The position numbers and the translations under genes are program-made. A DNA stretch of 64,000 nt from positions 427,501 to 491,500 of the forward strand of contig NW_026112165.1 in the NCBI RefSeq assembly GCF_024679095.1, given 5' to 3'. The notes beneath the pieces are model-generated. The model made no database searches, was not told the DNA's origin, and saw only the letters and a program-made list of their open reading frames with translations. Position 1 is the stretch's first letter; every line of letters starts with the position of its first letter. The stretch comes from Eriocheir sinensis. Taxonomy: Eukaryota; Arthropoda; Malacostraca; Decapoda; Varunidae. Of the stretch, positions 51,297 through 63,654 are shown piece by piece.

Positions 51297-51526
<230 letters not shown>

Positions 51527-51739
51527 TTGGGGGTAGGGGGGCTCCATCCAACACAAATAAAGGAACTGAGTCATTGGCCCTGTCACTCCCCCCCCCCCTG
51601 CTGTGTGCCCTTTAGAAATGTTAATATTTGCTCTCCGACAAAAAAAATATAAGGTGCAGCCTGTTCAGCTTTTCTTTGATCCTCTGTGCGGCAAGTTCCT
51701 GAGTCCTTAGATCATCTCTGTACTGATTTAAGGGAATCT

Positions 51740-51837
51740 ATATATATCCTTTCAGTATCATTTTTTTTCTATTTTTTTTTCTCTTTGTTTTTTTTTTTCC
51801 CTTGAGCTGCTCCTTTACTGTAAAAAAAAAAAAAAAG
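51740..51837 (+). mobile_element. A-tailed short retroposon-like repeat, 3' half
   Basis: A T-rich centre, then TTCCCTTGAGCTGCTCCTTT and ACTGTA with an A run of about 14. The 5' blocks are not recognisable. Confidence 0.55.
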
Positions 51838-52610
51838 GCACCAAAATTGAATTAAAGGCAAGACGATTGACTCACTTATAAACAGGCTCGAACGACACTT
51901 CCTTCAGCTTAATATTTACTAAAGTAGAAATACAAGTCTTGGTGGCATTTCATTTAATATAATTTCACTTAGGTTTAGGGCTAGACCACTCAGTCTTTAC
52001 AATAGGGTCTGTGTGGTCTGAATAGCTGTTTAAATTTATGTAATTGCATGATCAAGGTGAGGCCTAACTAACCAGTACCATATAGTTTAAATATTATTCT
52101 TATAATCAAGTGTCTTTGTCTTTTGTTTGGCTGAGCAGAGTCATAATAGTCTCTTTTAAGGTAAATTAAAGACATACATAAAGTAGCAGGAAATAGTAAG
52201 AAAAGTTAGGCTCTAGGGCATGGATGGACAAACTGCCTAGTGAAATAAACATGAAAGAGAATTTTTTTTAAGTGGGGGACTTATAAAAGGGTGAGATTCC
52301 TTCATTCATCCTGCTATTTATTCATACTTTTGAACCTCTTCTATATTAGTCTATCAGTAACTCCCTTGTTTTCCTCAATCTCCAATTCTCAATTAGTTAG
52401 TCTTTCACCAAGTCTGTTGTCTTGCCACAAATGTTCTGTGTTCCCCCCTCTACTGGAAACACTATTCATCACCTCTGTACCCTCCATGCTCAAGGGATAG
52501 ACATTCCATCTCAACACGCTTCCTTCAAAATATTCAACTCTGAATTCCACATCCCCGACACTTCCTTGCTTCGTATTATGCAGATCAGTCACACCATTCA
52601 TCATCCTGGA
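51838..52610. other. Unique DNA, no gene supported
   Basis: Microsatellite-free. Frames at 52291-52706 have no domain I recognise. Confidence 0.4.
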
Positions 52611-52614
52611 CCAC

Positions 52615-52795
52615 AGGGCAGGTGTGGCATCAGGTTTATCACATTTACCTTCCCCAGGTTTCCCCAGGTACCCATTAGCAACCAGCCCAAAAGGGTGGAT
52701 GGATAGCTAGGTGAGTTGTGCACTGACCGCCCGGGCTGGCATTCAAACACACTTGCAGATTTGTAGCTAGGCTGAGTGATCAGCATTCAGGCACT
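52615..52795 (-). mobile_element. tRNA-derived SINE, family A, copy 3
   Basis: The minus strand reads GATCACTCAGCCTAGCTACA, AATCTGCAAGTG, TTTGAATGCCAGCCCGGG, then TTTTGGGCTGGTTGCTAATG and GGTACCTGGGGAAACCTGGG and GAAGGTAAA. The same blocks occur at 59361-59570. The B-box-like TTTGAATGCC is weaker than in that copy. The head meets the family B SINE head at about 52790. Confidence 0.72.
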
Positions 52796-53060
52796 GTGTC
52801 CTAAAGGACCTGAGTTGAAGTTCTGCCAGACACTAAAAGCTGACAATTTTCAGTCATCTCTGAGTGGCCACAGACAACCCACATGCTGTCCTGAGTACAA
52901 CTTATGAACCCAAACTCTAGCAGAATTTAAAAAAAAAATAAAGTGGAGATCAAGAGGACATCATGAGCCAAGCAACAATGGTGCCACTGTACTTGCCAGC
53001 ACCACCAGGATTGGGGTCAACCAACAGGCCCAATCAATAAGTCAAAAATAAACAAAAAGA
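52780..53060 (+). mobile_element. tRNA-derived SINE, family B
   Basis: The head GCTGAGTGATCAGCATTCAG resembles a tRNA A-box region. CCTGAGTTGAAGTTCTGCC matches a decayed B box. The body has ACACTAAAAGCTGACAATTT, TCAGTCATCTCTGAGTGGCC, an A run and CATCATGAGCCAAGCAAC and ends near AATAAACAAAAAG. Only one copy is in the window, so classification depends on the tRNA-like head. Confidence 0.55.
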
Positions 53061-53084
53061 TTATTGTAAGGCAGCCATATCTAC

Positions 53085-54020
53085 AATGGGGGGTGCAAAG
53101 GTGAGACAGAGGAGGCAATAAGGAGTTAAAACAAGGAAAGACCCCTGGCATTGATGGTATAACAGCAGACATGTTGATATACAGAGGAAATGATGGTATG
53201 AAAGGATGCTGTGGATATGCAATCTAGCATGGTATTGGACGACTGAGGAAAGGCCATCACAGTAAATGAAAGGGCTTTAAAAGAGGATGATGAAAATATA
53301 CGATAAAACTGTAGGCAATGAACATTTTTTTTAGAAGTAGAGAATGTATGGATCAAATTATTGTACCCAAAATGATAGTTGAAAAGTATCAAGAGGAGGA
53401 TAGGAAGTAGTTTCCCTCTTGCATGAACCTGGAGAAGGCCTTTGTCAGGTTTGAAAGAAGGATGAAGTGTGAGCATGGGTGGTAAAGAAGGGATAAGAAA
53501 CAATATTATTCTGCCTATTTTTTCAGATGCATCAAAGACATGGGTGTGGAATGTATCACAGCAATCACAAATAGGTGCAGTGGAAATAAACTATATAGGA
53601 GGTGCATGAGCTGATGGTACCATATGGATTAGACTGTTAGATAAAATAATGGAAGTTTGTATGAGAGGTTTGGTATGGGTGCAGCAGTGAAGGGAGTGGA
53701 TTAACCCATCCGCTGCGATTGGAACGAATTTGGCTTTCACTGGAAGCCTGATAACATATACTCCCATGTCTTTCTCTGCCTCTGTGGTGGATAGTGGAGT
53801 GTTTCCCATGTTGTATTGGTATGCTGGATATCCCCTCCCAAGGTGCAGGACTTTACATTTTCCTTCACTGAATTGTAGCAGCCACTTTTTGATCCATTCC
53901 TGTAGCATGGTGATGTCTTCTTGTAGGCAATTCACAGTCAGCGGGTTAAGGAGTGCTTGAATAGGTGAAGTGTAGGGCTCTGAGATGTGATGAGAATGGA
54001 TAAGACTGACTTTGACAATG
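53085..54020 (+). pseudogene. Decayed non-LTR retrotransposon RT, split by a TTAA element
   Basis: Readable pieces in order are QGKTPGIDGITADML (RT palm, near 53133), a CMNLEKAFVRFERRMKCEHG segment near 53420 matching the catalytic-region motif usually reading DLEKAFDRV, and a TWVWNVSQQSQIGAVEINY segment near 53540 matching the C-terminal block usually reading ETWVLNAG-QKSRINAVEM-Y. The relic is full of stops and frameshifts. The copy B element (53701-53949) interrupts it. Clade uncertain. Confidence 0.72.
53701..53949 (-). mobile_element. 249-bp TTAA-ended element carrying an RT fragment, copy B
   Basis: Minus-strand copy of the element at 41934-42182, also exactly 249 bases including both TTAA sites. 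Ends are TTAACCCGCTGACTGTGAAT and, read inward from the other side, TTAACCCATCCGCTGCGATT. The inner frame reads LQEDITMLQEWIKKWLLQF, GKCKVLHLGRGYPAYQYNMG and NTPLSTTEAEKDMGVYV before entering the non-RT right end. The frame extends beyond the element into the flanking LINE by chance only. Confidence 0.78.
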
Positions 54021-54397
54021 TAAATGCAAAAGTGTTTATTTGATATGCACCGTTCTGTTTCTATAATGTTGAGTATCAGTAGATCAGTTTTAGATGTTTT
54101 AAGCAATTGATTTCTTGGCTTAAGAATTAGTTTCATTCATAACTGCTCAGCATTATACATGTAATTACTAATGATAGAGTATGATGTTGATACCTCCACA
54201 GTATTGCTCAGTATTATAGTTGGCAAGTGTGGGTCAGTTTTTTGGTCTATTTGTTGAGGGAGCGGCAGGAGTTGTGTCTGCCTGCCCGTTGAACCACACC
54301 CAGGGAACACCTTCAGAGGGTTATGAGTAGGGGCACTGGGGACATCCTAACCTCTTGCAGTGCCACCGACACTTCACCCATCGTGAGTAGTGGGGGG

Positions 54398-54466
54398 GAT
54401 TCTGGAGCTGCCCTGTGTAGGCCACCCGGCCTCTTGCAGTTTCCCTATGTTCTTATGTTCTTATGT
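54398..54466 (+). mobile_element. 3' end of a CR1-like LINE
   Basis: TCTGGAGCTGCCCTGTGTAG, then GCCACCCGGCCTCTTGCAG and TTTCCCTATGTTCTTATG, is nearly identical to the last 90 bases of the element ending at 40751. Sequence upstream of 54398 does not match, so the copy is truncated to about 68 bases. Confidence 0.85.
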
Positions 54467-54564
54467 AATCAAAAAAGCTCAGGAGGCTAATGGCAAATAT
54501 AGTGGGACAACGACAAGGACAAACACCATCAAGAAGTGTAAATATCTACTAAACATCACCAGCC

Positions 54565-54772
54565 TCACACATGCACAGTGGATAACTTCCTTGCTCCTTA
54601 ATGGTACATTTCTGTTGACGAGGGACCTTGCTAACTCTTCATTTTTTCCATGAAGCTGCTATTCTTGTTCTCCGTGGCATCAAGAAAAATGGGAAAAGGT
54701 AGCAAGCTTGCTGGTCAGTAGAAAAATGCTGTTATAAAGAGCAGGGTAAATATCTACTGTGCATGTGTGAGC
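54565..54772. repeat. Imperfect ~88-bp inverted repeat (foldback)
   Basis: CTCACACATGCACAGT at about 54566 and its exact inverse ACTGTGCATGTGTGAG at about 54757 begin two arms that pair at roughly three quarters of positions. The spacer is about 30 bases. It may be a decayed foldback element or an inverted duplication. The right arm overlaps the start of the LINE fragment at 54752. Confidence 0.65.
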
Positions 54773-55470
54773 AGACACATGGCCAACAATAAGGAGGTGT
54801 GCAACACCGTGGCGGACCAAGCGGCCAACCTGGCACATACACACCCACAGACCATAGACAGACCACCGGACCACACTGACTTACTGATCCACCTCCGCCA
54901 ATCCTCCCACAGACACTGGACCGCCAGACTAACGGCTGACCTCAGACGGCTCACCCTTGGACGCTACAGACACTCCCCCGCCAGGCACTGGCGGACCTAC
55001 TCCCCCAGTCGTCCCCTCGACACAGCCATCACCCGCCTGAGGATTGGCCACAGCCGCCTCAATGCACACCTGCACAGACTGTCTATAGTCCAGGATCCTC
55101 ACTGCCCATGGTGTCCCACACAACCCGACACACCGGAACACCTCCTTCTCCACTGCCCAAGATTCTACTCCCTCCGCACCAACCTCAGAGCTTCCCTAAC
55201 AAGACTCTACATTCACAGGGCAACCCTAGAGGACCTGCTGGGCAGCGACACTCTCAGCCCCGACACAGCCTTCCAAGCCCTCAAGTGTAAGCAGACCTTC
55301 CTGCAGAAGTTGGGGCAACTCAATAGGATCTAACCACCACACCGGTGACAGAACGAAAACCAAAAACAACACCGGATAGCAACTACTACTGACGGGGCTC
55401 TAGAGGTTGTGGTCCCATAGCCTAACTAGCCCCATAAAAAACCCCAAGAAGAAGAAGAACAATAAGGAGT
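54752..55470 (+). pseudogene. I/Jockey-type LINE ORF2 tail with RNase H end and CCHC motif
   Basis: An open frame at 54767-55333 reads EVCNTVADQAANLAHTHP, matching the end of a LINE RNase H domain (GNEVADQAAN-like). It then reads RLTLGRYRHSPARHWRTYSP and CPWCPTQPDTPEHLLLHCPR, the Cys-Cys-His-Cys knuckle near the C-terminus of I/Jockey/R1-type ORF2 proteins, and ends at TAA 55331. About 110 bases of 3' UTR end in AAACCCCAAGAAGAAGAAGA, a trinucleotide tail typical of this group. About 190 codons are open without interruption, but the endonuclease, RT and most of RNase H are missing (5' truncated). The high GC and Thr/Arg/His-rich composition differs from the neighbours. Confidence 0.83.
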
Positions 55471-55690
55471 TAAAGAGGACGATAAGGAGCAGTGACTGTA
55501 GAATGCTGAGATATATGGGATATATGATATGGGAAGATAGGGCGTCTAATGAGGAGGTGATGAGGTGTGGTGTGATGGACGTGTTGAATGTGCTGAGAAG
55601 GCAAAGACTGATCTTACCACAGCCTAGCTGTTGTGAGAGTAGACTTTGCCTCAGGAGAGAAGTTGGAGAATACAGGGAAGAGTAGCACTG
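55471..55690 (+). pseudogene. LINE reverse transcriptase C-terminal relic
   Basis: LKRTIRSSDCRMLRYMGYMI and WEDRASNEEVMRCGVMDVLN match the conserved C-terminal block of several non-LTR retrotransposons (RMLRWM-GI-WEDG-SN-EV--RCG). The following VLRRQRL corresponds to the block before the GHV motif, which is lost. It is distinct from the CR1-like pieces. Confidence 0.68.
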
Positions 55691-56693
<1,003 letters not shown>

Positions 56694-56921
56694 TATTGTT
56701 GCAAGTAAAACAACAAAGGAGAGGAGGAGCATGCCAACAACCCCAGGCAGTACAGAGTGTGATTATACAACTAAGGATACATGTGTAAGTAGCACCAGGA
56801 AACTAAAAAGATACAATGGTAGGGGACAAGTGCTAAATAAATAAAGGCCTTGACATAGTCAAGGGAACAAACATAAGGGACTGTACATATGGACTACAAT
56901 CTAGGGGCAAATGCAGGATAC

Positions 56922-57570
<649 letters not shown>

Positions 57571-58120
57571 CTGGCTGGCCTGGCCTGAGGGTGCTGTGAA
57601 GGAGGTGGTGAGTTTACCCAGCTTCTTTCCTATATGTCTCAGTGCAGCATATTTACTTTAAGAGTATTATGTAATGTTTTATGGCTGAAAAAAATTACTT
57701 TTCATCTTCCCAGATCCCCCAAAACATTCCCCCGCTCCCCTAGCTTATTGGGGTGCAGTAGCGAAATAGAAGTAACGAAAATGTGGCCAAGAAAACCAAC
57801 AAAATCAACGCTCTCATTATCTCAGGTAATGTATATCGCAAAATGAGCGATTATAGATAACTCTAGTAATGGTGTTAATCCCTTTAATAATGTTAACAGT
57901 GATAAAGCTAGCAACTAAACCGTTAGACTGGCAACGCTAATATATATAAGGCGATATTTCCAGACATTGACCAATAATAAGAAAAATGTTATTCTACTCA
58001 TTAAATAGGCTAATCACGAGGGGGAATATTGAAATTAGTGTAGCCTACTCCGCCGCAGGTGACAACAACGGCACAAAGCGAAGCGTATCAAACTAAATCG
58101 AACTTTATCCTTTCATACAC
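57571..58120. other. Unique AT-rich DNA, no gene seen
   Basis: No motif, repeat family or convincing frame found. Confidence 0.4.
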
Positions 58121-58307
58121 GCCTCCGCGGTGCAGTGATTAGCGTCCCTGACTACAAATCCCCAGGCCTGAGTTCAAATCCCGGCCTGGGCAGTCGGGGG
58201 GATTCATCCTTCCTTACGGGTTGGTCAGTAAATGGGTAGCTACCTGGCGAACCTGGGGGAAGGAAAGCTTTGGTAACCCGAATGTCCCGGCCACTGACCC
58301 TATGTCT
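58121..58307 (+). mobile_element. tRNA-derived SINE, family A, copy 1
   Basis: The head GCCTCCGCGGTGCAGTGATT contains an A-box-like TGCAGTGATTAGC (58131-58143). AGTTCAAATCC (58171-58181) is a B box. The body has GGTTGGTCAGTAAATGGGTA, AACCTGGGGGAAGGAAAGC and TTGGTAACCCGAATGTCCC. The acceptor stem does not close, so this is a SINE head and not a tRNA gene. RNA polymerase III promoter boxes are largely intact. Confidence 0.8.
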
Positions 58308-58618
58308 ACTCACCATATTCATATTTATACTTATCTCTCAGCTTTCATACTAATACTTACTGATCTTTACACTCTAACATCACTCGGCACATTCCCGTTG
58401 CTCATATTTACCTTGGAATATCAAGTTACGGCCTATAATCTTTACATCTGACTACAGTTTACTCATTCCTGTCCGCTGTCCTAACCCACGCTGCCTTGTT
58501 AAACTCACCATATTCATATTTTTACTCATCTCTCAGCTTTCATACTAACGCTAACTGGTCTTCACACTCTAATATCACTCGACACACTCCCACTGTTCAT
58601 ATTTACCTTGGAATATAA
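58308..58618. repeat. Two direct copies of a ~117-bp segment, period 194
   Basis: ACTCACCATATTCATATTT starts at 58308 and 58502. Both are followed by CTCAGCTTTCATACTAA, TTCACACTCTAATATCACTC or a close variant, and CATATTTACCTTGGAATAT. Confidence 0.92.
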
Positions 58619-58984
58619 TGAAGGTACGGGATAAGTCACTCGAGAAAGCCAACACTTTTGCATAACATTGCTTTAGGTTCACACGTGTCGATCAGCTGTG
58701 TCGAATATCTTGAACGCATGGAGCTTCTACTTTGTTTTTTACTTTTTATGTATAACTTGGTGATAAACTGTACGTGTTGCTTGATTGATGTAAAGTATAT
58801 GCTATCGAAATAACACAGATTCTTCGCGTAGGAAGTTGATTTTCAGTTTGATTTCATTGTCTTTTCAGGGGTATCTGTGTTAGGTAAAGCCTGTATATTG
58901 ATTGAAAAAAAAATAGCTCTTCATTATATTTCCTAACCATTCATGTATGGCTCTCAAGTTTATTCATTGTGAACTGCTCATGAT

Positions 58985-59205
58985 GACTGTCTTTAAATTG
59001 CATCTGGCATTGGTTAGGTCTACTCTTTATTATGCTATTCAATATTGATGCCCTTATTACAGGAACTATACCCCTGGCATGGCAAACAGAAGAATGGTAA
59101 GAATATTCCAAGGACTTAAAAATCAGTGTACAAAGAAAAAAAATTAAAGCAGCTTATTTTATTTACATGCTTCGGAGAGAAAAAGACTGAGTACTAAAAT
59201 CAGGC
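58985..59205 (+). pseudogene. CR1-like LINE reverse transcriptase relic
   Basis: One frame reads KLHLALVRSTLYYAIQY, a stop, CPYYRNYTPGMANRRMVRIF and QGLKN. Position by position this parallels LYLALVRPHLDYAVQFWCPHY and RRMTKMIQGLRN in the element at 39783. The stop falls where that copy has Trp. Further downstream, ASERKRLSTKIRL fits its SLERRRVRGDLIE. It is older than the 39783 copy. Confidence 0.8.
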
Positions 59206-59360
59206 TGAGTATAGTGTAGTTGTCCTTTAGATGACCAGGAAAGCGCTCTCGAAGAAAACGTTAGAGGAGAAACTTAAGAAAAACAGACTCAGCAATTCAT
59301 CTGAAAGGGGAGAGTAGACGTGGAAAAGGACCCCAAAACCCCTTCACTTGCAGAGTACGT

Positions 59361-59570
59361 GCCTCCATGGTGTAGTGATTAACATGCCTAGCTACGAATC
59401 CGCGGGCCCGGGTTCGAATCCAGGCCTTGACAAGTTGACAGTCGGCGAACAACTCACCCAGTTGTGCATCTTCCCTTTCGGCCTGGTTGATAAAAGGGTA
59501 CCTGAGGAACCTGGGGAAGGTAAACTGTGGTAACCTGGATGTCACGCTTGCCCTGTGTCCCGAGATCATG
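59361..59570 (+). mobile_element. tRNA-derived SINE, family A, copy 2
   Basis: The best-preserved copy. GCCTCCATGGTGTAGTGATT holds an A box, and GGTTCGAATCC (59411-59421) is a perfect B box. The body includes CCTGGTTGATAAAAGGGTAC, GAGGAACCTGGGGAAGGTAA and CTGTGGTAACCTGGATGTCA. It ends at GATCATG and a T run. Confidence 0.85.
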
Positions 59571-60221
59571 TTTTTTTTTTCTTTTCTTATCTACCAAAGG
59601 CTCTAGAGTCTAGAGCCAATGAGACGGAGATGAGCACCCAGGCTATGCGAAGATATAGTGTGTGCATGCCTATTTGGGTGGATGGAGGAGTGATGGCCCC
59701 ACGTCTTTTAGGTTCCTGGTTACGGCTAAACTTAAGGAGTTTATTAAGAATATATTTACCCAGCCTTCCCATAACTACATAAAATAATTACGGTTGAACT
59801 GTTTGAGTGTAGCTGGGTGACTCCAGGTGGCCCTCAATACTACTGGGTGACCGCTCTATTTATGAAGCTGTGGGCAACAGTTCTGAAGTAAATACACAAC
59901 AATATGACCAGCGGGAACCTGAGACTAAAGTAAACCTCGAGCCGCCAGCGACCGGAGAATAGCCTGGGTTGGCATGAGGAGCATTAGTTTTTGACATAGA
60001 TTTTGTTATTCAGATTTTTTAAACACAAAAAGTTATTAATTACTCCTAAACCACCCTGCTGACCCCCTTCCGCCCCCTTTTTTCTCCCCCCCTCCCCCCA
60101 GATCTTTCCACTGCCCCCAGGTGGGCGGTATCGCCTACTTTGGGAACCATTGTTTAAAACAATGAGTGACCTGGCGTGAAAGTTACGTAAGTTAATTTGT
60201 ATACATGACACTCTAAACCTA
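59571..60221. other. Unique DNA, likely intron of the downstream-read exon
   Basis: No coding signal recognised. If the exon at 60258-60524 is real, this DNA lies in the intron following it on the minus strand. Confidence 0.35.
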
Positions 60222-60223
60222 GA

Positions 60224-60257
<34 letters not shown>
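60222..60257. repeat. (CA)n microsatellite at an intron start
   Basis: A clean tract of 36 bases. On the minus strand it is (GT)n and starts with the GT of the candidate splice donor. Confidence 0.93.
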
Positions 60258-60259
<2 letters not shown>

Positions 60260-60524
60260 GTAGGACAGCCGAGGGCGCAGGGGCGTGTACGAGGACAGCA
60301 GGTCGGGGCACTCCAGGAAGGGCGTCCCGTCGCCGAGATCCACCCAGGGGTCGTCATCCTCGTCCTCGGGGTGGAAGCGGGGCGGGGGGGCGAGCAGCGG
60401 CCCTCGCCCACTCACTGCTAACTCAAGCGAGGGGTCGAGGTAGCGGGGCGTCTCCTCATCGCCATCTTCGTCGGCGATCACCTTCACCTCGGGGACCAGC
60501 GCGGCGGCCATTACTTACTGCATC
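60258..60524 (-). CDS. Candidate first coding exon of an unrecognised gene
   Basis: On the minus strand CTCCCACTGCTTGCAG is a plausible splice acceptor ending at 60525. Twelve or so bases later an ATG at 60511-60509 sits in a good context (GTAATGGCC). The frame encodes 84 full codons: MAAALVPEVKVIADEDGDEE, then TPRYLDPSLELAVSGRGPLL, APPPRFHPEDEDDDPWVDLG and DGTPFLECPDLLSSYTPLRP, ending RLSY. The exon closes at TCCTACAG/GTGTGTG, a good donor in phase 2. The region is far more GC-rich than its surroundings and free of simple repeats. The product is acidic, proline-rich and probably disordered at its N-terminus, with no signal peptide or domain I recognise. A 5' UTR exon ending at a CGGTGCAG/GTAACCG site near 60575-60590 is possible. 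Further exons are not visible in this window. Confidence 0.55.
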
Positions 60525-60611
60525 CTGCAAGCAGTGGGAGGCTGAGGACGCTGGCTCCATGCTCCTTACCCTCGGTTACCTGCACCGTTAAGCCCTGGAC
60601 CCATATTCGCA

Positions 60612-60800
60612 AACATTTCGAGGCTCACACACCCACATTTGATAAGGTTTTCGTAGAGGCTGTGGGCACTTCAATGGCTAGATTCAGGAACGAAGTGATA
60701 GTCTGACAAGGCCTCTGCACGATGAATGTGAAAAAACACTCATGAGAACCCGACTTATCTCCTGTGTGGCTTTGGAAATAGTTATGAGCAACGAAAGCGT
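60612..60800 (-). mobile_element. Dispersed ~200-bp repeat family, solo copy
   Basis: The minus strand reads ACTATTTCCAAAGCC, GTCGGGTTCTCATGAGTG, CATCGTGCAGAGGCCTTGTC, GCCTCTACGAAAACCTTATC and GTGTGTGAGCCTCGAAATGT. The blocks and order match the copies at 9195, 45435 and 63095. Confidence 0.82.
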
Positions 60801-60945
60801 CTGTACGGGGCCCTGATCTGGCGGGCACCAGACTCAACCCAGAGCACCAGTGCTGCTCTCCTCACTCCTGCTGATAGCCGGCTTTCACTGACTGTACAAA
60901 ACTAAATCAATTCCTTACTGGTATACATGTACCGTGGGAAGCAGT

Positions 60946-60946
<1 letters not shown>

Positions 60947-61021
<75 letters not shown>
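60947..61021. repeat. (AAT)n microsatellite
   Basis: A tract of about 75 bases. Confidence 0.95.
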
Positions 61022-61022
<1 letters not shown>

Positions 61023-61159
61023 GTGAGACACGTAAACCTTCTGTTTGTAAGGAATTTAGAGATTATTGCTTGTGGGTAACCACTAATTAGAGAGGCAGCA
61101 GTCAGCACATGGAGGTATTGCACCGTAAAGGCCGGTAAACCTAACACTGATCTTATTTT

Positions 61160-61225
61160 TTTCTATCGAGTAGGGGCGTCTCTGCGATCAAGACGTTGCG
61201 AGCTCGATCCCACTTACGGCAGCTT
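61160..61225 (+). mobile_element. Possible decayed tRNA-like SINE head
   Basis: GAGCTCGATCCCACTT resembles a B box in spacing from GTAGGGGCGTCTCTGCGATC, which resembles an A-box region. No body shared with the other SINEs. Weak. Confidence 0.25.
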
Positions 61226-62017
<792 letters not shown>

Positions 62018-62134
62018 TGCAGCAGGCGGACGTCAGGTGAATGGCTGGCTAAAGTCCCGTTGAAAGCACATCATTGGAATCCTGCGGAGAGAAAAATGAG
62101 TTGATTACTGGTCCCTTTCTCGTCATGTCCCCCG

Positions 62135-62600
62135 CCAACACTCTTCCTCCTTCATAATTATGGCATCCTTCCTGCTCTCCTTCCTTCCTTCCTTTACTCC
62201 CTTGTGGTACTTTCCTTCCTGCTCCCTTTTCTGATTTATATTTTATTTTCATAGTATCTCTCTCCTATGCCAACACTCCTCCTCGTTCATAATTATGGCA
62301 TCCTTCCTTCTCTCCTTCCTTCCTTACTTCCTTCCTTCCTTTACTCCCTTGTGGTATTTTCCTTCCTTCTCTCTTTTCTGATTCATATTTAATTTTCATA
62401 GTATCTCTCTCCTATGCCTTTTTTCACGTATTCCCTTCTTCATTCACAGTTGACACTCCTTCATAATTGTGGCATCCTTCCTTCCTTCCTTCCTTCCTTC
62501 AATCTCTTATGGTAGTACTTTCCCTCTCCCTTTTCTCCTTCACAACGTCGTATCTCCGTTTATTTTTATTTCGTTTAAGTGCCTCTCTCCCTACTATGCT
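62135..62600. repeat. Three diverged units of ~135-174 bp
   Basis: TTCATAATTATGGCATCCTT starts at about 62151, 62286 and 62460. CTTTACTCCCTTGTGGTA and ATTTTCATAGTATCTCTCTC blocks follow in the first two, and related text follows in the third. (TTCC)n runs occur in each. Confidence 0.85.
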
Positions 62601-62819
62601 TTTTCTTCACTTAACTTCCCTCTTCGTTCACACGGTAACCAATATAACACAAAGTCCCGAGGTATTGTCATAACGAACACAGCAGACAGACACCACGGTA
62701 CACAGCATGACAACCATTTAAGTTTACAAGAAAGAGAGAAAATCGAATTAAAGAAATGACTCTGCAAGGTGCTATACAAGGTGACACAATATATCCAACA
62801 CTCACAACAACATTTACGA

Positions 62820-62930
62820 CTTGCTGAGAACATAAGAGCAGCGATTAGCGAGCCTTTGTTTTTCCCTAACACTTTCTTATTTGCCCTTGATTTGCCTCCT
62901 TTGCTGGAAAATAAATATAAAAATAAATAA
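62820..62930 (+). mobile_element. A-tailed short retroposon-like repeat, copy 5
   Basis: Blocks are AGAGCAGCGATTAGCGAGCC, a T-rich centre, TTGCCCTTGATTTGCCTCC and TTTGCTGGA, then an A-rich tail of AAATA units. Confidence 0.65.
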
Positions 62931-63094
62931 AGTGGGATAACAGAGGAATGAAGATAGACAGCGAATACTAACTTGCCAGCTTTAGATTCACTGATGACAG
63001 ATTCGTATTAAGTAATTCTGAGGGAAACTTACGAAGACTAATCAAGGACTCTAATCCGTGCTTCAAATCGCGGTCTCTGAGAAGTGTCGTGTAC

Positions 63095-63320
63095 CCTGAG
63101 GTCGGTATATACAGACGCATCCGCCACTCACATCAACTATTTCCACAGGCCAAATAGGAGATCAGTCGGGCTCTAATTAGTGTTTTCTTAGGTTCACGGT
63201 ACAGAAGAAAAGTCAAACTACCACCAGGGTCATAAAACTGCCTATGTAAATGCCCAAAACCCAAATGAAAGCCTTGTCAAATATGTGTGCTTGAGCGGCA
63301 AAATGTTTATGAATATGGCG
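63095..63320 (+). mobile_element. Dispersed ~200-bp repeat family, solo copy
   Basis: Blocks are CACTCACATCAACTATTTCC, GATCAGTCGGGCTCTAATTA, TTCACGGTACAGAAGAAAAG, CAAACTACCACCAGGGTCAT, GAAAGCCTTGTCAAATATGT and CAAAATGTTTATGAATATG. Same order and strand as the copy at 9195, which it resembles most. Confidence 0.85.
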
Positions 63321-63654
63321 CTGTCTCGTCCCGTGTGACCCTCGGAGTACGCGGACCCCCGATGAGACTCGACCCGACCAAGACCTTGACCCGACCCACT
63401 GCACGCCGGGTAGGATGACTGCCCGGCGGCCTTGATGTTGATTCTGCTGCGGAGTTGCGTTCAGAGAGAGTAACGTGACGCCTTGTTCTCATTCACGACG
63501 GACATGATTGTATTCCTTTGTGGCGTCAACAAATACTCGCTAACGATGTCAAGATTCTCTGTATATTTGAATTGTTGAATGCATAAAAAAATACATGCAA
63601 AAAAGAAGACGATTGTATCTAGAATTCGGTTTAACTTTACAGTAGGGTACTTTT
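63321..63654. other. Unique DNA, no gene seen
   Basis: GC-rich to 63490, AT-rich after. Minus-strand frames here have no recognisable domain. Confidence 0.4.

Noticed and set aside
52291..52706. Short frames in unique DNA left of the SINE pair
   Set aside because: No domain. The last part runs into the family A SINE.
58121..58195. tRNA gene
   Set aside because: A and B boxes are present, but the 5' GCCTCCG has no pairing 3' acceptor strand. The sequence continues into a body shared with two other SINE copies.
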